A program made the position numbers and the translations under genes. Below the pieces are notes generated by a model. That model ran no database searches and was not told the origin of the DNA. It saw only the letters and a program-made list of their open reading frames with translations. Below, one piece after another: positions 7,418 to 11,399 of a DNA stretch of 11,399 nt; the first letter of the stretch is position 1, and every line of letters begins with the position of its first letter. This stretch comes from an uncultured Clostridia bacterium (GTDB lineage Bacteria > Bacillota > Clostridia > Christensenellales > Aristaeellaceae), in assembly GCA_946410395.1 (NCBI GenBank), contig CAMKAE010000053.1:1-11399 (forward strand). The letters run 5' to 3'.

Positions 7418-9193
7418 ATGAGACGATTTCTGTGTCTGATCCTGCTGCTCTGCGCGGCGGCGCTGCTCCTCGTCCCGGCTTCCGCGGAGGAAGCCGCCCC
7501 GGCCGACGCCCTGGAGATGACCCGCCGGATGGGCAACGGCACCAACCTGGGCAACACCCTGGAGGCCTGTAACAACGGCGCCCAGTACGGCAACACCACC
7601 GACGACCCCACCTATTATGAGACCCTCTGGGGCCAGCCCGTCACCACCCCGGAGATGCTGCAGGCCATGAAGGCCGCGGGCTTTGACTCCATCCGCATCC
7701 CCGTGGCCTGGATGACAAACGCCACGCATCTGGGCAAGGGCGTGGGCGACTACACCATCTCCGAGGCCTACCTGGACCGGGTGGAGGAGATCGTGAACTA
7801 CGCCCTGGACGCCGGCATGATCGTCATCGTCAACGACCACTGGGACGGCGGCTGGTACGGGATGTTCGGCTCCGAGAGCGAGGAGACCCGGGCCCTGGCC
7901 ATGGAGGCCTACAAGGGCATGTGGACGCAGATCGCCACCCGCTTTGCCGACTATGACTGGCGCCTGGTCTTCGAGGGCGCCAACGAGGAGATCGGCGCGC
8001 GCTTTGACGAGAACGCCCCGCTGTACTGCCAGGACTCCGTGACCACCTACCTGACCGACAACCAGCGCTATGCCCTGGCCAACGAGGTCAACCAGGGCTT
8101 CGTGGACACGGTGCGGGCCGCGGGCGGCCGCAACGCCGACCGTTTCCTGCTGATCCCCGGCTACGGCACCAACATCGAGCAGACCTGCAACAGCCGCTTC
8201 GTGATGCCCCGGGACAGCGCGGAAAAGCGTCTGCTGATCTCCGTGCACTGCTACAGCCCCTGGAGCTACTGCGGCGAGGGTTCCTCCCGGGACACCGCCA
8301 CCAAATGGGGCACCGTGGCCAACTTCCGGGCCCTGGAGAGCGAGCTGAAAATGATGACCAAGTTCACCGCGCAGGGCTACGGCGTGGTCATCGGCGAATA
8401 CGGCGTGCTCCCCGCGGCGGACGGCCTGATCAAGGAAAACACCGTCACCTATCACCGCTTCTTCCTGGACCTGTGCGACTACTACGACTACGCCAACTGC
8501 CTGTGGGATACCTCCGGCTTCTTTGTCCGGCGGAACCTGGCCTGGTCCGACGCGGAGCTGGGTGAACTGTACGCCAGCCGCAGCCGCGCCTCGGAGGGCG
8601 AGCTCGAGGAAGTGAAGGCCGCCGCCAAGGCCTCCATAGACGCCGCCCTGGCCGCCGCGCCGGAGACCTTCCAGGAAGGCGCGATCAAGCCGGACGAGAA
8701 CACCATCGTCGCCTGGATCATGTGGTCCAGCGGCGACTGGAGCGTCTCCTACTCCGTGGGCGACACCTATGATCCCGACAGCATCTCTGGCGGCGTGGTC
8801 CCCACCGTGGCCGTCATTGACGGCGCCGGCGACTACACCGTGGGCCTGGACTTCACCGGCACGGCAAACGGCAGCTCCGCGAGCCTGGCCTTCGCGGCCA
8901 TCGGCCTGAGCAATGCCGAGACCATCAACCCCGGCTGGGCGCTGCAGATCAACGAGGTGAAGATCAACGGCGAACCCTACACCATGAAAGGCCGCCCCTA
9001 CACCACCAGCGACGACGGCAAGTGCACCCGGGTGAACCTGTTCAACGAGTGGGTCACCGCCATCCCCGGGGACGCCCGGGTCCTCTACGGCCCCACCTTC
9101 AGCGTCTCCGCCACACCCTTCGACCGCAATGACCCGCTCTTCTCCGCCGTGAAGACCATCGAGATCAGCTTCACCTACGGGCCGAAGAAGTAA
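7418..9193 (+). CDS. Secreted glycoside hydrolase family 5 enzyme (endo-beta-glucanase-like) with C-terminal binding-like module
   Basis: Retaining beta-glycan endohydrolase acting outside the cell. Residues 1-23 are a signal peptide (cut after ASA). The catalytic domain (~32-375) shows GTNLGNTLEA (41-50), WGQPVTT, GFDSIRIPVAW with R93, VNDHW with H141, FEGANE with the acid/base E190, SVHCY with H278, IGEYG with nucleophile E327, and CLWDT with W363. These are GH5 landmarks, close in style to subfamily 4, but the usual NEP reads NEEIG here. An Ala/Glu-rich linker (~380-427) leads to a module (428-591) homologous to those of the first protein, with DYTVGLDF, LAFAAIGL, INGE, YTTSDDGKCTR, NEWV and GDAR. 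AAAGGA lies 10 bases before the ATG. Cellulose, xyloglucan, mixed-linkage glucan or mannan are all possible substrates. Confidence 0.92.
   Translation: MRRFLCLILLLCAAALLLVPASAEEAAPADALEMTRRMGNGTNLGNTLEACNNGAQYGNTTDDPTYYETLWGQPVTTPEMLQAMKAAGFDSIRIPVAWMTNATHLGKGVGDYTISEAYLDRVEEIVNYALDAGMIVIVNDHWDGGWYGMFGSESEETRALAMEAYKGMWTQIATRFADYDWRLVFEGANEEIGARFDENAPLYCQDSVTTYLTDNQRYALANEVNQGFVDTVRAAGGRNADRFLLIPGYGTNIEQTCNSRFVMPRDSAEKRLLISVHCYSPWSYCGEGSSRDTATKWGTVANFRALESELKMMTKFTAQGYGVVIGEYGVLPAADGLIKENTVTYHRFFLDLCDYYDYANCLWDTSGFFVRRNLAWSDAELGELYASRSRASEGELEEVKAAAKASIDAALAAAPETFQEGAIKPDENTIVAWIMWSSGDWSVSYSVGDTYDPDSISGGVVPTVAVIDGAGDYTVGLDFTGTANGSSASLAFAAIGLSNAETINPGWALQINEVKINGEPYTMKGRPYTTSDDGKCTRVNLFNEWVTAIPGDARVLYGPTFSVSATPFDRNDPLFSAVKTIEISFTYGPKK
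8699..9190 (+). other. C-terminal beta-sandwich-like module shared with the upstream modular protein
   Basis: Residues 428-591 of the GH5 enzyme align by eye with each tandem module at 66-1394. The order of motifs is the same: a first strand ending in a Trp-rich patch (IMWSSGDW), GAGDYTVGLDF, LAFAAIGLSNAE, INEVKING, YTTSDDG, TR.NLFNEWV, DAR, and FSAVKTIEISFTY. It differs by a longer loop after the Trp patch and by lacking WYDGNEYPV. The shared module links the two genes functionally and suggests the same target polysaccharide. No CBM family number is assigned. Confidence 0.75.
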
Positions 9194-9206
9194 GCCTGTC
9201 CCGCTG

Positions 9207-9300
9207 CGCCGCCTTCCCATTTACAAAAATACGAAGCATTTTCACAGTAATGAAATAGTACTTCGTACTATCTATGAAAAGTCGGGAGGGCGGCGTTTTT
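9207..9300 (+). terminator. Long GC-rich terminator stem enclosing AT-rich inner hairpins
   Basis: CGCCGCCTTCCC (9207-9218) pairs with GGGAGGGCGGCG (9284-9295), 12 pairs with one G-U, then TTTTT (9296-9300). It ends the GH5 transcript. The 65-base interior is strikingly AT-rich and holds a perfect palindrome ATAGTAC-TTC-GTACTAT (9255-9271) and a competing inverted repeat TACGAAG (9230-9236) with CTTCGTA (9261-9267). The two inner structures share bases and exclude each other. Confidence 0.75.
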
Positions 9301-9307
9301 GCGTGCG

Positions 9308-9328
9308 AAAAAAGGCGGAAATCCGTCC
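9308..9328 (-). terminator. Weak terminator-like hairpin after the toxin gene
   Basis: Read on the minus strand, a short imperfect hairpin around GGACGGATTTCCGCC is followed by TTTTTT. It lies about 50 bases past the toxin stop and would end the toxin-antitoxin transcript. The stem is short with one mismatch, so support rests mainly on the T run. Confidence 0.4.
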
Positions 9329-9376
9329 ACCTGCTTATCAAAGATTCGGATCACATCCACGTGAAGGCTGAGCCTG

Positions 9377-9808
9377 TTACGCTTTTTCCGATGTTTCTTT
9401 TACCCTGACCATAAATTCCCGGGGCGAATAGACCGGTATTCCCGCCTGCTTGTAGTCAGCAAGATTTCTGGTCACGATACAGTCCATTTTTTCGCGTTTT
9501 GCCGTTTCAACCATGACCGCATCTTCATAATCCGTCATATTGGACATCAACGCTTGCCGGACATCATCCTCTGTGGTGTCCAGAATATCGAACAGCATGC
9601 CGATTCTGCCCATGATCGTCCTTGTCACGCCCTGATCATGCGTGCAGCGATGTGTCAGGTAGAAGATGTCGGTCATTTCCTTAGCGGTAATGCAGCCTGC
9701 CGCCATTTGATTCGCAACCGCAAGGAAAACCGCCTGGGCGTCTTCCGCAAAAGGCGCTCTGTTCTGTATCGCATCCATGACCACGCAGGTATCAATCAGT
9801 GCTCTCAT
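9377..9808 (-). CDS. PIN-domain ribonuclease toxin (VapC-like, PIN_3 type)
   Basis: Predicted Mg-dependent RNase toxin of a type II toxin-antitoxin pair, 143 residues, cytoplasmic. It starts MRALIDTCVVMDAI with the first catalytic Asp D6. RAPFAEDA and GCITAKEMTDIFYL (E44) follow, then MTDYEDAVM (D93/D96) and DCIVTRNLADY (D109, TRN, D118). This order of acids and the TRN-D ending are standard for PIN domains. The ATG overlaps the antitoxin stop by four bases (ATGA, 9805-9808), so translation is probably coupled; there is no strong separate ribosome-binding site. Base composition is visibly less GC-rich than the sugar genes on its left and the regulator on its right, which suggests acquisition by transfer. 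VapC toxins often cut initiator tRNA or rRNA, but the target here cannot be inferred. Confidence 0.88.
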   Translation of the reverse strand: MRALIDTCVVMDAIQNRAPFAEDAQAVFLAVANQMAAGCITAKEMTDIFYLTHRCTHDQGVTRTIMGRIGMLFDILDTTEDDVRQALMSNMTDYEDAVMVETAKREKMDCIVTRNLADYKQAGIPVYSPREFMVRVKETSEKA

Positions 9809-10020
9809 ACCTTGCTCAGCCGTTCCTCTCTCGCTTCCTCCAGGGTCATGGCTGCGGGGACGCTTCCAAACAAGGATTTGGCCATTTCAACGCGGTCCCG
9901 GAACGGATTGGAGAGCTTGCTGACAATCTTTCCGTTTCTCGTAATGTAGATATCTTCTGTCGCAGAAAGCAGCAGGTACTTGCTGAGGTTTTCCTTGAGT
10001 TCGGTTGCGGTAATGGACAT
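9805..10020 (-). CDS. Type II antitoxin, Phd/YefM family
   Basis: A 71-residue antitoxin that should bind and silence the PIN toxin encoded immediately after it, and bind its own promoter. The N-terminal part, MSITATELKENLSKYLLLS, then DIYITRNGKIVSKLSNP, is the Phd/YefM fold that forms the DNA-binding dimer. The C-terminal part (FRDRVEMAKSLFG to LSKV) would be the toxin-binding tail. The start is set at 10020, with AGGAGGAG 6-8 bases upstream, rather than at the in-frame ATG at 10047. The latter lies within the -10 region and would translate the ribosome-binding site as EEE. Together with the 23-base operator repeats upstream, this makes a complete autoregulated operon. Confidence 0.88.
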   Translation of the reverse strand: MSITATELKENLSKYLLLSATEDIYITRNGKIVSKLSNPFRDRVEMAKSLFGSVPAAMTLEEAREERLSKV

Positions 10021-10045
10021 CCCGATCTCCTCCTCTCCCGTTATC

Positions 10046-10073
10046 ATTATGCCATAATCGTACGTTTTGTCAA
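10046..10073 (-). promoter_or_regulatory. Promoter of the toxin-antitoxin operon
   Basis: On the minus strand a perfect -35 TTGACA (10068-10073) is followed by a 16-base spacer and -10 CATAAT (10046-10051, 5 of 6 to consensus). The predicted start of transcription near 10039 leaves a short leader with the ribosome-binding site. The spacer contains one operator-like repeat, so a bound antitoxin would block polymerase. Confidence 0.75.
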
Positions 10074-10108
10074 GTTATAATCGTACGTTTTTGCGTGACA
10101 GAATCGTA
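10054..10108. repeat. Operator-like direct repeats with exact 23-base period
   Basis: ATAATCGTACGTTTT occurs at 10054-10068 and 10077-10091. A third, weaker copy (GAATCGTATG) has its AATCGTA core at 10102-10108. The cores start at 10056, 10079 and 10102. Each full copy has the palindrome CGTACG in its centre. The first lies inside the toxin-antitoxin promoter spacer and the second just upstream of the -35. They are likely binding sites for the Phd/YefM antitoxin or antitoxin-toxin complex. Confidence 0.7.
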
Positions 10109-10166
10109 TGATCATGAAGATCGCCCGACACTGCAGCCGCCCGCTTTCCCAAATCCTGCAAAAATC

Positions 10167-10192
10167 TGCAAGATGCCGGAGAACAGCTTGCA
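10167..10192. promoter_or_regulatory. Possible operator: TGCAAG inverted repeat over the regulator's -35
   Basis: TGCAAG (10167-10172) and CTTGCA (10187-10192) are inverted 14 bases apart, the right half overlapping the -35 box. A further CCTGCAAAAATC lies just to the left. This spacing suits a dimeric repressor such as the MurR/RpiR protein encoded next, which would give self-control. Short repeats like this can arise by chance. Confidence 0.35.
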
Positions 10193-10216
10193 AAAAGGCG
10201 CGGCTTCATCTATAAT
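10188..10216 (+). promoter_or_regulatory. Promoter of the MurR/RpiR regulator gene
   Basis: The -35 TTGCAA (10188-10193), a 17-base spacer and a perfect -10 TATAAT (10211-10216) form a strong sigma-A type promoter. Transcription would begin near 10222-10224. This rules out starts of the regulator upstream of that point. Confidence 0.8.
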
Positions 10217-10226
10217 CGGGGTTGTG

Positions 10227-10248
10227 CCCGGCCGGAGCAGCGGCCGGG
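10227..10248 (+). promoter_or_regulatory. Leader hairpin beside the ribosome-binding site of the regulator
   Basis: CCCGGCCG (10227-10234) pairs perfectly with CGGCCGGG (10241-10248) around a 6-base loop. It would form almost at the 5' end of the transcript and ends next to the AGGGAG ribosome-binding site (10251-10256). There is no T run, so it is not a terminator. It may stabilise the mRNA or limit translation. Confidence 0.5.
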
Positions 10249-10256
10249 AGAGGGAG

Positions 10257-11129
10257 ATGCGCAGCATGCAGGATCTGGTCCGTCAGCTAAACCGCAGCGG
10301 CAAGAAGCTGAGCAAAGGCCACCGCAAGATCGCGGAGTACATCGAAACCCACTACGACAAGGCGGTGTTCATGACCGCCAACCGCCTGGGGGAATGCGTC
10401 GGTGTCAGCGAGTCCACGGTGGTGCGCTTTGCGTCCGCCCTGGGCTACGCGGGCTACCCGCAGCTGCAGCGGGCCCTGCAGGAGCTGGTCAGCCACCGCC
10501 TCACCGCCGGGCAGCGGGTGGAGATGGCCGCGGACCTGTCTCCCACCGACGCCCTGGCCACCGTGATGAAGCGCGACATCCAGAACCTGCGCGCCACGCA
10601 GGAGCAGCTGGACCCGGCGCTGTTCACCGACGTGCTGGACCGCCTCGCCGGCGCCCGGGCCATCTATGTCATGGGCCTGCGCTCCGCCGCACCCCTCGCG
10701 CAGTTCATGGGCTACTACCTGAACTACATCTTCGAGGACGTACACCTGGTGTCCTCGGGGGCCACGGACGTGTTTGAGGACATCGCGCGGATGAAGGCCG
10801 GCGATGTCCTGGTGGGAATCTCCTTCCCGCGTTATTCCACGCGGACCCTGGAGGCCATGCGCTTCGCCAAGCGCACCGGCGCCCAGGTCATCGCCATCAC
10901 CGACGGCCCCATGTCCCCCCTGTGCGAGATCGCGGACAGCACCCTCACCGCCCGGACCGAGATGGCGTCCTTCGTGGACTCCCTGACCGCGCCGATGGCG
11001 CTGATCAACGCCCTGCTGGTGGCCCTGGGCCTGCGGCGCCGGGACGCTCTGGCGGAGCACTTCCGCCAGCTCGAGGCCATCTGGGACACCTACGCGGTGT
11101 ATCTGCCGGAGGAGGAGCCCGATGCGTAA
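10257..11129 (+). CDS. MurR/RpiR family transcriptional regulator (HTH plus SIS domain)
   Basis: Cytoplasmic DNA-binding regulator that in this family senses a phosphosugar. From the ATG at 10257 it has 290 residues, the usual size. The N-terminal HTH_6 domain (~1-77) shows KLSKGHRKIAEYI, then a recognition region VSESTVVRFASALGYAGYPQL (50-70). The SIS domain (~131-255) shows AIYVMGLRSAAPLA, VGISFPRYSTRTLEAMRFAK and VIAITDGPMSPL. The frame opens further upstream (GTG at 10095), but that lies before the promoter. The ATG at 10266 is an equal candidate: AGGGAG is 9 bases before it but abuts the ATG at 10257. The gene overlaps the next by 8 bases. Its target may be the sugar genes on the left or an unrelated amino-sugar pathway; the sequence does not decide. 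Confidence 0.9.
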   Translation: MRSMQDLVRQLNRSGKKLSKGHRKIAEYIETHYDKAVFMTANRLGECVGVSESTVVRFASALGYAGYPQLQRALQELVSHRLTAGQRVEMAADLSPTDALATVMKRDIQNLRATQEQLDPALFTDVLDRLAGARAIYVMGLRSAAPLAQFMGYYLNYIFEDVHLVSSGATDVFEDIARMKAGDVLVGISFPRYSTRTLEAMRFAKRTGAQVIAITDGPMSPLCEIADSTLTARTEMASFVDSLTAPMALINALLVALGLRRRDALAEHFRQLEAIWDTYAVYLPEEEPDA

Positions 11130-11399
11130 CGTGCTGGTCATCGGCGGCGGGGCCGCAGGCATGATGGCCGCCATTGCGGCGGCGGAGGCCGGCGCGGCCG
11201 TCACGCTGCTGGAGCGCAACAAAAAGCCGGGCAAGAAGCTCTACATCACCGGCAAGGGGCGCTGCAACGCCACAAACGACTGCACCCTGGAGGAGTTCCT
11301 GCGCGAGGTGCCCCGCAACCCCCGCTTTCTCTACAGCGCCCTGACCCATTTCACGCCGCAGGACATGATGGCGTTCCTGGAGGCGGAAAACTGCCCGGT
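11122..11399 (+). CDS. BaiN/HI0933-type FAD-dependent oxidoreductase, N-terminal part only
   Basis: The first 92 residues of a flavoprotein; the rest lies beyond the window. It opens MRNVLVIGGGAAGMMAA, a dinucleotide-binding GxGxxG-type motif for FAD, then E31 at the end of the second strand (VTLLERN). The family signature KPGKKLYITGKGRCNATND follows at about residues 35-53, which is diagnostic of the HI0933/BaiN/YhiN group. Some BaiN proteins reduce bile-acid intermediates, but most members are uncharacterised, so no substrate is claimed. GGAGGAGGAG (11108-11117) precedes the ATG, and the start overlaps the regulator's stop by 8 bases (ATGCGTAA), so the two genes are co-transcribed and probably translationally coupled. 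Confidence 0.88.
   Translation, partial: MRNVLVIGGGAAGMMAAIAAAEAGAAVTLLERNKKPGKKLYITGKGRCNATNDCTLEEFLREVPRNPRFLYSALTHFTPQDMMAFLEAENCP

Noticed and set aside
7304..9220. A 638-codon open frame on the minus strand across the GH5 gene
   Set aside because: Same cause. The plus strand has a signal peptide, GH5 catalytic motifs and the shared module.
9230..9267. Terminal inverted repeats of an insertion sequence
   Set aside because: The arms are 7 bases and enclose only 24 bases with no transposase; an RNA hairpin explains them better.
10045..10047. Upstream ATG as antitoxin start
   Set aside because: It falls within the -10 box, ahead of the predicted transcript start, and would translate the ribosome-binding site.
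10095..10256. GTG at 10095 as start of the MurR/RpiR regulator
   Set aside because: A strong promoter (10188-10216) lies inside this stretch, and the extra 54 residues match nothing in the family.

Overview
This window looks like a chromosomal segment of a high-GC, Gram-positive (Clostridia-like) carbohydrate-degrading bacterium, probably from a gut or rumen. The evidence is strong AGGAGG-type ribosome-binding sites, codons rich in C/G at the third position, LplB/YtcP-type sugar permeases, a secreted family 5 glycoside hydrolase and a BaiN/HI0933-type flavoprotein. A species cannot be named from the sequence.

Layout. (1) Bases 1-1964: the 3' end of a modular, presumably secreted protein. It has a Pro/Ala/Glu linker, three near-identical ~150-residue beta-rich modules in tandem and a fourth, diverged module. 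(2) 2049-5552: two permeases of a CUT1-type sugar ABC importer. Both are much longer than the family norm: the first has about four extra N-terminal membrane segments, and the second has a ~350-residue N-terminal domain built like a Wzz/YveK polysaccharide co-polymerase. (3) 5598-7340: a large extracellular solute-binding protein. (4) 7418-9193: a secreted GH5 enzyme whose C-terminal module is the same type as the tandem modules of the first protein. (5) 9207-9300: an elaborate stem-loop terminator. (6) 9377-10108: a toxin-antitoxin operon (PIN/VapC toxin, Phd/YefM antitoxin) on the minus strand, with three operator-like repeats at an exact 23-base period over its promoter. (7) 10188-11399: a MurR/RpiR regulator with its own promoter, overlapping by 8 bases the start of a BaiN/HI0933 flavoprotein that runs off the window.

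The plus-strand genes from 1 to 9193 read as one beta-glycan use locus (inference). The modules would hold the secreted proteins on a polysaccharide, the GH5 enzyme would cut it, the binding protein would catch the oligosaccharides and the two permeases would import them. No ATPase gene is present, so a shared MsmK-type ATPase encoded elsewhere is presumed. GC-rich hairpins between genes probably adjust the relative expression of the parts. The least ordinary elements are the Wzz-like domain fused to the second permease, the module family shared by two proteins of the locus, and the nested stem-loop after the GH5 gene.
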